Part shown: positions 1-8,868 of the stretch, piece by piece | Numbering within the stretch: the stretch's first letter is position 1 | Layout of the letters: every line of letters begins with the position of its first letter | NCBI RefSeq assembly: GCF_025466085.1 | Contig: NZ_JANLOD010000018.1 | Location: 149,001 to 213,000, forward strand | Reading direction: 5' to 3' | Origin: Pseudomonas sp. 14P_8.1_Bac3 | GTDB lineage: Bacteria; Pseudomonadota; Gammaproteobacteria; Pseudomonadales; Pseudomonadaceae | Length of the DNA stretch: 64,000 nucleotides | Translations under genes and position numbers: made by a program | The notes under the pieces: model-generated | Told to the model about the DNA's origin: nothing | Databases searched by the model: none | What the model saw: only the letters and a program-made list of their open reading frames with translations

Positions 1-1350
1 GGCATCGTCAACACGCTGATGGTGCTGGGTTACCTGCCGAACGTGTTCCTGACCATGTATTCCAGCCAGATCGGCTCGGCCATCGAAGTGGCGCTGTTGT
101 CCCTGGCCCTGGCCGACCGCATCAACGCCATGCGCGAACAACAGGCACAGACTCTGTTCGATGCCGGGCAAAAACTCGAAGTACTCAACCAGCAACTGGC
201 GCACAGCAACAAGCTCAAGGATGAATTCCTCGCCACGCTGACCCACGAATTGCGCACGCCCATGAACGGGGTGATCGGCTCGCTGGAGTTGATGCAAACC
301 GTCGAGATGGACCCCGAGCTGGAGCAATACCAGCAGACCGCCGCCGGTTCGGCACGGGACATGATGCGCATGGTCAACGGCATCCTCACGCTGACCGAGT
401 TGCAGGCCGGCAAGCTCAAGGCCAATGCGTCGGCCTTCAGTTTGCGTGGTGTCGTCGACGCCTTGCGTCTGCAGTTCGAAGGCAATGCTCTGGGCAAGTC
501 GCTGGACTTCAAGGTCGACGTCGCGCCGGGCCTTCCGGACCGCCTGCACGGCGACAGTACGAAGTTGCTGCAATGCCTGGAATGCCTGCTGGACAACGCG
601 ATCAAGTTCACCCGGGTCGGCGGCGTGGCGCTGCGGGTCACCGGTAAGCCGGTGGAGCCGGGTCGCCTGGCGCTGTCCTTCGCGGTGATCGACACAGGCA
701 TCGGTTTCACCGATCTCGGCGAGGCGACCCTGTACCAGCGCTTCTTCCAGCTCGACGGCTCGATGACCCGTGAATACGGCGGCCTGGGCGTCGGCCTGGC
801 GATTTGTCGGCAACTGGTGGAGTTGCTGGGTGGGCATCTGACTCACCGCTCCGAACCCGGTCGCGGCAGCCGCTTCCAGCTCGATGTCGAGGTCGAACTG
901 CCCGTGGTCGAGCGCGCGCCAACGCCCTTGATGACTCGGGAGTTGCACAACCTGCGCCTGCCCCAGGACTGCACCGTGCTGCTGGTGGATGACAACAGCA
1001 TCAATCAATTGGTCATGCGCGGGATGTTGCTCAAGCTCGGGTTCCGGGTGCGCACGGCCGACAATGGTGTGGCGGCCCTGGATTTACTGCGGTGTGAAAC
1101 ATTCGACGCGGTATTGGTCGATTGCCAGTTGCCGCCGCTGGATGGCGTATCGGTTTGTTGCCAGATTCGCGCCTTGCCGGGCTGTGAGGAATTGCCGCTG
1201 TTCATGCTGGCCTTGAGTGCTGATCGGGAACGCTGCCCGACCGGCGCCTTGATCGATCACCTGAACAAACCGGTGAAGTTTGAAGACTTGCAGGCGGCGC
1301 TGTATCGACGGGTGCTCTGTCCAGAACAAGGCGAAAGCGCCGACAATTAG
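1..1350 (+). CDS. Hybrid sensor histidine kinase/response regulator, 5' end outside window
   Basis: The reading frame is open from base 1, so the N-terminal sensor part is missing. The first ~30 residues are hydrophobic and look like the end of a 7TM-type sensor membrane domain, followed by a coiled coil. The kinase core is complete: H-box HELRTP (His near residue 82), N-box DNAIKFT, G1 box DTGIGF and G2 box GGLGVGLAI. A C-terminal receiver domain follows, with acidic pocket LLVDDN, phospho-acceptor Asp in VDCQLPPLDG and the conserved Lys in LNKPVK. It should autophosphorylate at the membrane and pass phosphate to its own receiver; the signal and output partner are not visible. The C-terminus ends soon after the receiver, with no HPt domain. 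Confidence 0.93.
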   Translation, partial: GIVNTLMVLGYLPNVFLTMYSSQIGSAIEVALLSLALADRINAMREQQAQTLFDAGQKLEVLNQQLAHSNKLKDEFLATLTHELRTPMNGVIGSLELMQTVEMDPELEQYQQTAAGSARDMMRMVNGILTLTELQAGKLKANASAFSLRGVVDALRLQFEGNALGKSLDFKVDVAPGLPDRLHGDSTKLLQCLECLLDNAIKFTRVGGVALRVTGKPVEPGRLALSFAVIDTGIGFTDLGEATLYQRFFQLDGSMTREYGGLGVGLAICRQLVELLGGHLTHRSEPGRGSRFQLDVEVELPVVERAPTPLMTRELHNLRLPQDCTVLLVDDNSINQLVMRGMLLKLGFRVRTADNGVAALDLLRCETFDAVLVDCQLPPLDGVSVCCQIRALPGCEELPLFMLALSADRERCPTGALIDHLNKPVKFEDLQAALYRRVLCPEQGESADN

Positions 1351-1423
1351 GCGGATATGCCACTTTGTTCGGCCTCGGGGCAGTGCTTAACTGACTCCCT
1401 TGGCTGACCAGAGGAGCCCCGTC

Positions 1424-3070
1424 ATGAACATGCATCAGTTCGCCGAAACCCACGAAGTCACCAACCAGCCGCCGTCCCTGGACGGCACCAATCTGTATCG
1501 CATCGACCTGCCTTTGCAGGAGTGGTCGCGGCGTTTCGGGGCCGGTTGGGCTGAGTCGCGGATCGACGCTTATGGCGCGCTGGCCGGCGGGCCGCTGATG
1601 GAAGCGGGGTTCCTGGCCAACCAGAACAAACCGGTGTTCAGCAGCCATGACCGTTATGGTCATCGCATCGACCTGGTGGAATTTCACCCGGCCTACCATG
1701 AACTGATGCGCACGGCGATCGAACACGGCTTGACCTCGTTGCCGTGGGCCCATCCGCAGTCCGGTGCCCACGTCGCCCGCGCTTCCATGACTTACCTGCA
1801 CAGCCAGGCCGAAGCCGGCAGCGGTTGCCCGCTGACCATGACGTTCGCCAGTGTGCCGGCGATGCGCCTGCAACCCGATCTTGCCGAGCAATGGTTGCCG
1901 AAGATCCTCGCCACCGAATACGACCCGCGCAACGTGGGCATGGCGCACAAGGCGGGTGTCACGATCGGCATGGCCATGACCGAGAAACAGGGCGGCACCG
2001 ATGTCCGGGCCAACACCACCAAGGCCTATCCGGTTGGGGCCAGTGGCCCGGGCCAGGCCTACGAGCTGGTGGGGCACAAGTGGTTCTGTTCGGCGCCGAT
2101 GTGCGACGCCTTTCTCACCCTGGCGCAGACTGACAAGGGCTTGACCTGTTTCCTGTTGCCGCGCCATCGCCCGGATGACACACGCAATCAGTTCTACATC
2201 CAACGCCTGAAGAACAAGCTCGGCAACAGTTCCAACGCCTCCAGCGAAGTCGAGTTTCGTGGGGCGCTGGCGTGGATGGTCGGCGAAGAAGGGCGGGGCG
2301 TGCCGACCATCATCGAGATGGTCGCCATGACCCGCTTCGATTGCATGGTCGGCTCCAGCTCGCTGATGCGCCAGGCCCTGACCCAGGTCAGCCATCACTG
2401 CGCCCACCGGAGCGTCGGTGGCAAGCTGCTCAGCGAACAACCGTTGATGCAGAACGTCCTCGCCGATCTGGCGCTGGAAAGCGAAGCGGCGCTGGCGTTG
2501 AGCCTGCGCATGGGCAAGGCGCTGGATCATCTGGACGACAGCCACGAAGCTAAATTCGCCCGCCTGGTGACGGCGGTGGGCAAATACTGGATCTGCAAGC
2601 GTGCGCCCGCGATGATCAACGAAGCGGCGGAATGCATGGGCGGCGCGGGCTATGTCGAGGACAGCATCCTGCCGCGCTTGTACCGTGAGGCGCCGGTGAA
2701 TTCGACGTGGGAAGGTTCCGGCAACGTGCAATGCCTGGACGTGCTGCGGGCGCTGTCGAAAGAGCCGGGTGTGCTCGATGTGCTGTTCAGCGAACTGGGC
2801 GACGGCCATGGCGATAAGCGCCTGGCGGCGCACATCAACCAGTTGTACACAGCCTTCAAGGACACCAGCGACATTCAATACCGCGCGCGGCAGCTCACCG
2901 AGGACATTGCCCTGGGGCTGCAGGCCAAGCTGTTGCTGGAGGCCGGCAATGCGGCGGTGAGTGATGCGTTCATCGCCAGTCGCCTGGGTTCTGCCGGTCG
3001 GGTATACGGCGCGTTGCCGCGGGGGCTTGAAGTGGAAGCGATCGTGGCACGATCGACCCCGTTTCTATGA
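1424..3070 (+). CDS. AidB-like acyl-CoA dehydrogenase family flavoprotein
   Basis: A 548-residue protein of the acyl-CoA dehydrogenase superfamily, close in length and order to E. coli AidB (about 541 aa). The flavin-binding MAMTEKQGGTDVR segment and the AidB-type C-terminal segment PVNSTWEGSGNVQCLDVLRAL are both present. AidB belongs to the adaptive response to alkylation damage in E. coli; whether this copy protects DNA or oxidises an acyl-CoA cannot be told from sequence. The ATG at 1424 is chosen because AGAGGAG lies 8 bases upstream; an in-frame TTG at 1400 has no ribosome-binding site. The gene stands alone, followed by a REP pair. No Ada-like regulator is nearby. Confidence 0.85.
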   Translation: MNMHQFAETHEVTNQPPSLDGTNLYRIDLPLQEWSRRFGAGWAESRIDAYGALAGGPLMEAGFLANQNKPVFSSHDRYGHRIDLVEFHPAYHELMRTAIEHGLTSLPWAHPQSGAHVARASMTYLHSQAEAGSGCPLTMTFASVPAMRLQPDLAEQWLPKILATEYDPRNVGMAHKAGVTIGMAMTEKQGGTDVRANTTKAYPVGASGPGQAYELVGHKWFCSAPMCDAFLTLAQTDKGLTCFLLPRHRPDDTRNQFYIQRLKNKLGNSSNASSEVEFRGALAWMVGEEGRGVPTIIEMVAMTRFDCMVGSSSLMRQALTQVSHHCAHRSVGGKLLSEQPLMQNVLADLALESEAALALSLRMGKALDHLDDSHEAKFARLVTAVGKYWICKRAPAMINEAAECMGGAGYVEDSILPRLYREAPVNSTWEGSGNVQCLDVLRALSKEPGVLDVLFSELGDGHGDKRLAAHINQLYTAFKDTSDIQYRARQLTEDIALGLQAKLLLEAGNAAVSDAFIASRLGSAGRVYGALPRGLEVEAIVARSTPFL

Positions 3071-3083
3071 CCCGCACGAAACC

Positions 3084-3172
3084 TGTGGGAGCGAGCCTGC
3101 TCGCGATAGCGGTGTGTCGGTCACGCTGATGTTGTCTGACGCGCCACCATCGCGAGCAGGCTCGCTCGCACA
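3084..3172. repeat. Paired inverted REP element (REPIN-like)
   Basis: Two inverted copies of a TGTGGGAGCGAGCCTGCTCG-type palindrome are separated by about 45 bases containing GGTGTGTCGGTCACGCTGATG. It lies between the AidB-like gene and amn and belongs to the GAGCCTGCTCGC variant family. Confidence 0.85.
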
Positions 3173-3241
3173 TTGGATCTGCGCAGGACTTGGCATTTGG
3201 GCGGCACGCCACTGTTCCCGTGAAGCGACGATGCAGGCAAG

Positions 3242-4741
3242 ATGAAGGCCTGCAAGTCAGAACACAGGATGCTGATCGTGACCGAAGCTTTTATTGTCGT
3301 TCAAACCGCCGAGCAAGCTGTGGACCAGCTTGCGCATTTGCACAATCGTGCAACCACCGCGCTGAACCAGGCGCTCAAGCGTTACCTCAAGGATCGAATT
3401 GAACCGGACGCCGAACAGCGTGCGATGTTTCGTTATCCTGAACTGCGTCTGACCTACCACTGCCAGGGCGAAGTCCCACAGACCACGCGCGCCTACGCCA
3501 AGGTTCAGTTGCCGGGGACCTACAGCGTCACCGTCACGCACCCGGCCGCTTTCCGTAAATACCTGCTGGAACAACTCGTGCCGCTGATGCACGACTTCAC
3601 CGTGACCGTGGAAGTCGGCATCAGCCAGCAGAATATTCCGTACCCGTACGTGGTCGAGCAGGGCGATGAACTGGCCGGCTCCGGCGTGACCGCCGCGGTG
3701 CTGGCGCGGGTGTTCCCGAGCACCGACCTGTCTGCCGCCACCGATGGCATTGCCGACGGCCTGTACGATTGGGAAAACACCGATCCGCTGCCGCTGGCGC
3801 TGTTCGATGCCGCGCGGGTGGACTTTTCCCTGCGTCGGCTGGTGCATTACACCGGCAGCGACTGGCGCCATGTGCAGCCGTGGATCCTGCTCACCAACTA
3901 TCATCGCTACGTGGACCAGTTCATCGTCCATGGCCTGGAGCAGCTGCGCAGCGACCCGCGTTTCGTGCGCATGGTCTTGCCGGGCAACGTGATCATCGAA
4001 AAGAGCATGGACCACGGCGAAGCGTCGGCGATTGCCGCGGGCGTGGTCTGGCACCGTTATCAGATGCCGGCCTATCACCTCATCGCCAGCGACGGTCATG
4101 GCGTGACCCTGGTGAACATCGGTGTCGGCCCGTCCAACGCCAAGAACATCACTGACCACCTGGCGGTGCTGCGTCCACATTGCTGGCTGATGATCGGTCA
4201 CTGCGGCGGCCTGCGTCAGTCGCAGACCATTGGCGATTACGTGCTGGCCCACGCCTACATGCGCCGCGACGGGATTCTCGACCGGGTCGTGCCGCCGAAC
4301 ATCCCGATCCCGGCCCTGGCCGAAGTGCAGATGGCGTTGCAGCAAGCGGCCGCCAACATCACCGGCGAGAAGGGCGACGAGCTGAAAAAACGCCTGCGCA
4401 CCGGCACCGTGCTGACCTACGACGACCGCAACTGGGAGTTGCGCTGGGCTCAGGAGCGGCCGCTGATCAACCTGTCCCGCGCCGTGGCGGTGGACATGGA
4501 AAGCGGCACCATTGCCGCCCAGGGTTATCGTTTGCGGGTGCCGTACGGCACGTTGCTCTGCGTCTCGGACAAACCGCTGCACAGTGAAATCAAGCTGCCG
4601 GGTTCGGCCAACGCGTTTTATGAGCGCGCGGTCAGCCAGCATTTGAAGATCGGGATCGAGGCCGTGGACCTGTTGCGCACCGAGCTCAATTCGCTGCACT
4701 CGCGCAAACTGCGCAGCTTTGACGAGCCGCCGTTCCGCTGA
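3242..4741 (+). CDS. amn: AMP nucleosidase
   Basis: Hydrolyses AMP to adenine and ribose 5-phosphate, a cytoplasmic step in purine salvage and adenylate control. The 499-residue protein has the Amn layout: an N-terminal AMP-nucleosidase domain (about residues 15-180) and a C-terminal purine-nucleoside-phosphorylase-like domain with NIGVGPSNAK, GHCGGLR and the ribose-binding AVDMESGTIAAQGYR. E. coli Amn has 484 residues. The start is uncertain: ATG at 3242 gives the full length, while ATG at 3269 or GTG at 3278 would drop 9 or 12 poorly conserved residues; none has a strong Shine-Dalgarno. A near-perfect hairpin follows before rluE. Confidence 0.95.
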   Translation: MKACKSEHRMLIVTEAFIVVQTAEQAVDQLAHLHNRATTALNQALKRYLKDRIEPDAEQRAMFRYPELRLTYHCQGEVPQTTRAYAKVQLPGTYSVTVTHPAAFRKYLLEQLVPLMHDFTVTVEVGISQQNIPYPYVVEQGDELAGSGVTAAVLARVFPSTDLSAATDGIADGLYDWENTDPLPLALFDAARVDFSLRRLVHYTGSDWRHVQPWILLTNYHRYVDQFIVHGLEQLRSDPRFVRMVLPGNVIIEKSMDHGEASAIAAGVVWHRYQMPAYHLIASDGHGVTLVNIGVGPSNAKNITDHLAVLRPHCWLMIGHCGGLRQSQTIGDYVLAHAYMRRDGILDRVVPPNIPIPALAEVQMALQQAAANITGEKGDELKKRLRTGTVLTYDDRNWELRWAQERPLINLSRAVAVDMESGTIAAQGYRLRVPYGTLLCVSDKPLHSEIKLPGSANAFYERAVSQHLKIGIEAVDLLRTELNSLHSRKLRSFDEPPFR

Positions 4742-4760
4742 TGGTGGTCATGGTCATTTG

Positions 4761-4795
4761 ACGGTCGGGCCACTAGCATAGTGGGCCCTGACCGT
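4761..4795. other. Strong imperfect hairpin between amn and rluE
   Basis: The arm ACGGTCGGGCCACTA pairs across a three-base loop with TAGTGGGCCCTGACCGT, leaving two small bulges. There is no T-run on either strand, so it is not a typical intrinsic terminator. It may protect the amn mRNA 3' end or act on rluE, whose ATG begins 18 bases downstream. Confidence 0.5.
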
Positions 4796-4812
4796 TAGAT
4801 GTCCTCTTTGCC

Positions 4813-5454
4813 ATGTCCCGTCCCCAACGTCCCGTTTCCCGCCGCCCTGGCGCGAAACCCGCGTCACCGTCCTCAGCCCCGCGCCGCATCGCCAAAGCGC
4901 CACCGGCCGAGCCGAAGCTGATTCTGTTCAACAAACCTTTCGATGTGCTGACGCAATTCAGTGATGGAGAAGGGCGGGCGACGCTCAAGGATTTCATCGA
5001 GATTCCCGGGATCTACCCGGCAGGGCGGCTGGACCGCGACAGCGAAGGCTTGCTGCTGTTGACCAACGACGGCCAGTTGCAGGCGCGGATTGCCGACCCG
5101 AAACACAAACTGGCCAAGACCTATTGGGTACAAGTGGAAGGCGAGCCGAGCGAAGCGCAGTTGCAGCGTCTGCGCGATGGCGTCGAACTGAACGACGGCA
5201 TGACCTTGCCTGCCGAAGCGCGGCAGCTGGATGAGCCGGCGTTGTGGCCGCGCAACCCGCCGGTGCGCTTTCGCAAAAGCGTGCCGACCTGCTGGCTGGA
5301 GTTGGTGATCCGTGAGGGGCGTAACCGTCAGGTGCGGCGCATGACCGCGGCGGTAGGCTTGCCGACGTTGCGTCTGGTGCGGGTCAGAATCGGTGACTGG
5401 TCGATCGAAGGGCTCGATCAGGGACAGTGGAAGGAAGTCCCGGCACGCTTATAA
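4813..5454 (+). CDS. rluE: 23S rRNA pseudouridine(2457) synthase RluE
   Basis: Isomerises a uridine of 23S rRNA to pseudouridine (U2457 in E. coli). After a basic Pro/Ala-rich tail of ~33 residues comes the RluE/RsuA-type catalytic domain with KPFDVLTQF, the catalytic aspartate motif [17 protein letters not shown] (Asp74) and the RNA-contacting [21 protein letters not shown]. There is no N-terminal S4 domain, as expected for RluE, and 213 residues fits the family (217 in E. coli). The last 6 bases overlap the 3' end of the convergent small membrane gene. Confidence 0.93.
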   Translation: MSRPQRPVSRRPGAKPASPSSAPRRIAKAPPAEPKLILFNKPFDVLTQFSDGEGRATLKDFIEIPGIYPAGRLDRDSEGLLLLTNDGQLQARIADPKHKLAKTYWVQVEGEPSEAQLQRLRDGVELNDGMTLPAEARQLDEPALWPRNPPVRFRKSVPTCWLELVIREGRNRQVRRMTAAVGLPTLRLVRVRIGDWSIEGLDQGQWKEVPARL

Positions 5455-5658
5455 CGAGCCGGACTCGATCAGGCCGATTACCACGCTTTTGATCACGAAC
5501 GCCGCGACGCCCAGGCCCAGCACGAAGAACAGGATGAACGAGCCAAAGCGCCCGGCCTTGGATTTTTTTGCCAGGTCCCAGACGATAAAACCCATGAAAA
5601 TGATCAGGATGCTGACCAGTCCGGTCATCATCCATTCTTCGAATACTGCAGGATCCAT
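5449..5658 (-). CDS. Small two-helix membrane protein, DUF2788 type
   Basis: A 69-residue protein with two clear membrane segments (roughly residues 10-29 and 40-63) joined by a short basic loop [10 protein letters not shown]. It matches what I remember of the DUF2788 family, common in pseudomonads and of unknown function. Translation starts at an ATG preceded by TGGAGATGTCC. Its stop codon overlaps the end of rluE on the other strand. Confidence 0.75.
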   Translation of the reverse strand: MDPAVFEEWMMTGLVSILIIFMGFIVWDLAKKSKAGRFGSFILFFVLGLGVAAFVIKSVVIGLIESGSL

Positions 5659-5800
5659 TGGACATCTCCAGCGTGGGCGGGGCTAAAAGGCGCTGGAGTA
5701 TACGGCATGGGGGAGGCGCGGCGGGGTGGGCTGCGGCGGTGTGTCGCAGCTATTCGTCGCCTGGGCTGCGTGGCGCAAATCTCGTGAACGGCGCAAGAGC

Positions 5801-5904
5801 CCTGTAGGAGCAAGCTTGCGCGCGATGGTGGCGAACGATTACGCGGGCTGCCTGGATGCCAACGGTGTCTGGACTTCCATCGCGAGCAAGCTCGCTCCTA
5901 CAGG
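5801..5904. repeat. Paired inverted REP element, TGTAGGAGC family
   Basis: Arms CCTGTAGGAGCAAGCTTG and CAAGCTCGCTCCTACAGG face each other across about 70 bases, between the DUF2788 gene and the lrp-type gene. Confidence 0.8.
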
Positions 5905-5917
5905 GGGAGTTGCGTAT

Positions 5918-6397
5918 TCAACTGCGCAGATGGGTCAGCGGCAGTTCGGTACTGTTGAGCACCTGGTTCAACACGAAACTCGAGCGCACACTCGTCACCC
6001 CTTCAATACGGGTCAGATGCCCCAGCAGCAGTTTCTGATAGTGATCCATGTCCGGCACTACCACCTTGAGCTGATAGTCGGCATCCATTCCGGTCACCAG
6101 ACTGCATTCCAGTACCTGCGGCAAGGTGCGAATCGCTGCCTCGAAGTTCTCGAAGCGCTCCGGCGTGTGCCGGTCCATGCCGATCAGTACGTAGGCGGTC
6201 AGGCTCAGGCCGAGCATCTTGCGGTCCAGCAGCGCGACCTGGCGGGAGATGTAGCCGTCGTCCTCCAGCTGCTTGACCCGGCGCGAACAAGGGGACGGCG
6301 ACAAGCCGATGCGTTCGGCCAGCTCCTGGTTGGAGATGCGCGCGTCGCGCTGCAATTCCGCCAAAATGCTCAGGTCGTATCGGTCGAGTTTGCTCAT
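5918..6397 (-). CDS. Lrp/AsnC family transcriptional regulator
   Basis: A 159-residue regulator with an N-terminal winged helix (about residues 4-60; NQELAERIGLSPSPCSRRVKQLE is the recognition region) and a C-terminal RAM ligand domain with LVTGMDADYQLKVVVPDMD. Family members sense amino acids and often regulate themselves or a neighbour. The ATG at 6397 is taken because AAAGG sits 8 bases upstream; a TTG one codon earlier is possible. Lrp-type regulators often face their target, but no convincing divergent protein gene follows within 430 bases, only a possible RNA gene. Confidence 0.93.
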   Translation of the reverse strand: MSKLDRYDLSILAELQRDARISNQELAERIGLSPSPCSRRVKQLEDDGYISRQVALLDRKMLGLSLTAYVLIGMDRHTPERFENFEAAIRTLPQVLECSLVTGMDADYQLKVVVPDMDHYQKLLLGHLTRIEGVTSVRSSFVLNQVLNSTELPLTHLRS

Positions 6398-6549
6398 CAA
6401 TCAGGCCTTTGTCATATCGATTGCGGCAGATTATCTATCCAGGGTTAAAAATTGCGCAAGTCATGTTTATTTGAGCAATCTTCGCAATCCTCTGTCGGCA
6501 CCGCAGGCCTATGCTTATCACCAGAATCACTGCTCGGACAAACAGTCCA

Positions 6550-6715
6550 CAGCGACTCGCCCAATCAGGCCAGTCGCGGCTGCCACCCCCACCGGGGATG
6601 TGCCGGCCCCCGAGCTGCACACTGTCCAGAAGACGGCGTGAGGTGAGCCGACGTCAAAAGCGTCGAGCACGGACGAAGTTCTCAAAGGGAGGCCGACGGG
6701 TCTCCCTTTTCTTTT
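6550..6715 (+). ncRNA. Possible small RNA ending in an intrinsic terminator
   Basis: The 436-base gap between the lrp-type gene and the secreted-protein gene has no plausible protein but ends with a canonical terminator hairpin (6684-6715) that no upstream plus-strand gene explains. The region before it contains repeated GTCGAGCACGGACGAAG-like and CGACGTC segments that could fold. The 5' end is arbitrary. I do not recognise a known family such as RsmX/Y/Z, PrrF or CrcZ. Confidence 0.28.
6684..6715 (+). terminator. Intrinsic terminator
   Basis: AAAGGGAG (6684-6691) pairs with CTCCCTTT (6702-6709) across a 10-base loop and is followed by TCTTTT. It belongs to a plus-strand transcript with no annotated protein gene. 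Confidence 0.7.
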
Positions 6716-6833
6716 GTCCGCAATTTATCGCCGGACCCTCAATAAATAAGTTGCGCGACTGATAACCTGTTGCAGAACCGGCCTGTGCTTTCCCAGTCTT
6801 ACGTACAAGCCCTAACCCGCAGTGAGGAAAAGC

Positions 6834-7946
6834 ATGAAGTCGCGCATCTGGCGTTTGGCCGGTGTTGGTTTGCTGTGTATCAGTGTCACTGCGCAATCGC
6901 TGGCCGATGAGCCGCAGAACCGTGGTCCCGAGAACGGGCAGCGGGGGGATGGTCATCAGGGCAATAATCAGGGGCATGGCGGCAACAATCAGCCGCGTCC
7001 GCAAAACAATCCGCAACAGAACCAGCCGCGGCCGCAGAACAATCCGCAGCAAAATCAGCCGCGGCCGCAGAACAACGAAATCATTCGCGGCGACAACAGC
7101 CGGCAGTTCGAGCACAACGGCCAGCCGCGCACTGGTGGCCAGTTGCAGAACAATCAGCCGCGCGATAATCAGCCCCGCGATTTCAACAATCCCGTTCGCC
7201 CACCACCGACTTCGCCACAATTGCCGGCCAATAACCTGCCGATTCAGGGCCGACCCGACACCGTGCGCCAGACCCAACAGCCACAGCGCGGTTATTACAA
7301 TGACGTGCCACGGCGTAACGACAACAACAACCCGCACTGGCAGAACAACAACGGCCCGCGTCCGGATGACCATCGCTGGGCCGGACGCCCGGACGGGCAC
7401 GGTAACGGCTGGGGCCCAGGCCCGCAGTACCGTCCCGGTCATATGATCGACCGTTTCCCGGACCGCGACTATCGCGTGCCCTATCGCGGCCAGGATTACT
7501 TCTTTTCCGGCGGCTACTGGTATCGCCCGCAAGGCCCGCGTTATGTAGTGGTACAGCCGCCGCGCGGAATTCGCGTCGGCTACCTGCCGGATTACGCCCG
7601 CGAAGTGTGGATCGGCGGTGCGCTGCTGTTCCTCGCGGCGGGTTCGTATTACGCCTATCAGGAAAGCACGCAGGACTACATGGTGGTCGAGCCGCCCGTG
7701 CAATCGCAGCCGCAACCGCAACCGCAACCGGTCAGCAACAATTATGACGTGGAGGCGTATCCGGCCAACGGTCAGTCACCGGAGCAGGTCAATCAGGACG
7801 GCTACGAGTGTTATCAGTATGCGGTGCAGCAGAGTGGTTTCGATCCGCGCACGGCCACCTACCAGCCGGACCCTTCGGTCGTACAGGCGTACCGTCAGGC
7901 CCAGGGCAACTGCTTGAGCAGTCGCGGTTACCAGGTCAGTTACTGA
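6834..7946 (+). CDS. Secreted Q/N/P-rich protein, DUF6515 type
   Basis: A 370-residue exported protein. A Sec signal peptide (about residues 1-24, ending SLADE) precedes a low-complexity Gln/Asn/Pro/Arg region to about residue 190 with an 11-residue repeat of the type QPRPQNNPQQN. A structured part follows with a Tyr/Gly-rich segment (DYFFSGGYWYRP), one hydrophobic helix (EVWIGGALLFLAAGSYYAY), a QPQPQPQP linker and a C-terminal domain DGYECYQYAVQQSGFDPRTATY. The C-terminal layout matches the DUF6515 family; the role is unknown, with cell-envelope location inferred. The ATG at 6834 follows GAGGAAAA. Its end overlaps fieF by 7 bases, tail to tail. Confidence 0.82.
   Translation: MKSRIWRLAGVGLLCISVTAQSLADEPQNRGPENGQRGDGHQGNNQGHGGNNQPRPQNNPQQNQPRPQNNPQQNQPRPQNNEIIRGDNSRQFEHNGQPRTGGQLQNNQPRDNQPRDFNNPVRPPPTSPQLPANNLPIQGRPDTVRQTQQPQRGYYNDVPRRNDNNNPHWQNNNGPRPDDHRWAGRPDGHGNGWGPGPQYRPGHMIDRFPDRDYRVPYRGQDYFFSGGYWYRPQGPRYVVVQPPRGIRVGYLPDYAREVWIGGALLFLAAGSYYAYQESTQDYMVVEPPVQSQPQPQPQPVSNNYDVEAYPANGQSPEQVNQDGYECYQYAVQQSGFDPRTATYQPDPSVVQAYRQAQGNCLSSRGYQVSY
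6990..7076 (+). repeat. 33-bp coding tandem repeat, about 2.6 copies
   Basis: Units at 6990-7022, 7023-7055 and a partial 7056-7076 each start CAGCCGCG and encode QPRPQNNPQQN. The in-frame unit length allows expansion or contraction without a frameshift. Confidence 0.85.
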
Positions 7947-8839
7947 GTCGCCCTGGCCGCTGGCACCACTTCCTGCGGGTCGGCGTGCACCAGCACTTCG
8001 GCGCGCGGGTAGGCGGCCTGGATCGCCTCCGCCGCCCGGTCGCTGATACCGTGGGCGACTGACAGCGTCAGTTCCCCCGGCAACTCCAGGTGCAGTTGCA
8101 CGAACCACTGGTTACCGGAAATCCGCGTGCGCAGGTCATGGGCGCCCAGGACGCCCGGCACGCTGCACGCCAGTTCGAGCATGTGCTGACTGACTTCCGC
8201 CGGCAGCTCTTCATCCATCAACACCGTGAAACTTTCCCGGGCGATTTGAATGGCGCTCCAGAGAATGTACGCGGCGATCCCCAGGCCGAACCAGGCGTCG
8301 ACCTGATTCCAGCCAAACCCGGCCAACACCAGCGCGAACAGAATGCTGCCGTTGAGCAGCATGTCCGAACGGTAATGCAGGGAATCGGCGCGCACGGCGT
8401 TCGAGCCGGTGGCCTTGACCACCCGGTGCTGCAACGTCAGCAGGGCCAGGGTCAGCGCCAGGGAGAACACGATCACCCCGATGCTGATCCACGGCGCGCC
8501 CACCGGTTCGGGATGCTTCAACCGATCAAACGCCTGCAGGGCAATCAACACCGCACTGCCACCGATGAACAACGCCTGGGCCATGCCCGCCAGCGACTCG
8601 GCCTTGCCGTGCCCGTAACGGTGATCATCGTCGGCGGGACGCAAGGCGTAGTGCACCGCCAGCAGGTTGAGCAGCGAGGTGACGCCGTCGAGTGCCGAGT
8701 CGGTCAGCCCGGCGAGCATGCTCACCGAACCGCTCAACCACCACGCGATGGCTTTGGCGACGATCAACGTACAGGCCACCGCCACCGAGGCACGGGTCGC
8801 CAGCCGCAACAGGCGGGCGTGTTCGGAGCTGGAAATCAT
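7940..8839 (-). CDS. fieF: Cation diffusion facilitator metal efflux pump FieF
   Basis: Inner-membrane antiporter exporting divalent metals (Zn2+, Fe2+, Cd2+) in exchange for protons. Its 299 residues match E. coli FieF/YiiP (300). Metal-site residues are present: Asp47 and Asp51 in LTDSALDG and His155/Asp159 in HYRSDM. The conserved DHRYGHGKAES loop and a C-terminal cytoplasmic domain (from about residue 210, ending in an HADP segment) complete the family plan. No metal regulator is adjacent. Confidence 0.93.
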   Translation of the reverse strand: MISSSEHARLLRLATRASVAVACTLIVAKAIAWWLSGSVSMLAGLTDSALDGVTSLLNLLAVHYALRPADDDHRYGHGKAESLAGMAQALFIGGSAVLIALQAFDRLKHPEPVGAPWISIGVIVFSLALTLALLTLQHRVVKATGSNAVRADSLHYRSDMLLNGSILFALVLAGFGWNQVDAWFGLGIAAYILWSAIQIARESFTVLMDEELPAEVSQHMLELACSVPGVLGAHDLRTRISGNQWFVQLHLELPGELTLSVAHGISDRAAEAIQAAYPRAEVLVHADPQEVVPAARATQ

Positions 8840-8868
8840 AGGTGCGGCTTATCCTTTCAGTGCCTGGT

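Noticed and set aside
1202..2878. A 558-codon minus-strand frame opposite the AidB-like gene
   Set aside because: Antisense to an unambiguous flavoprotein; composition rich in His/Arg/Gln and no start signal.
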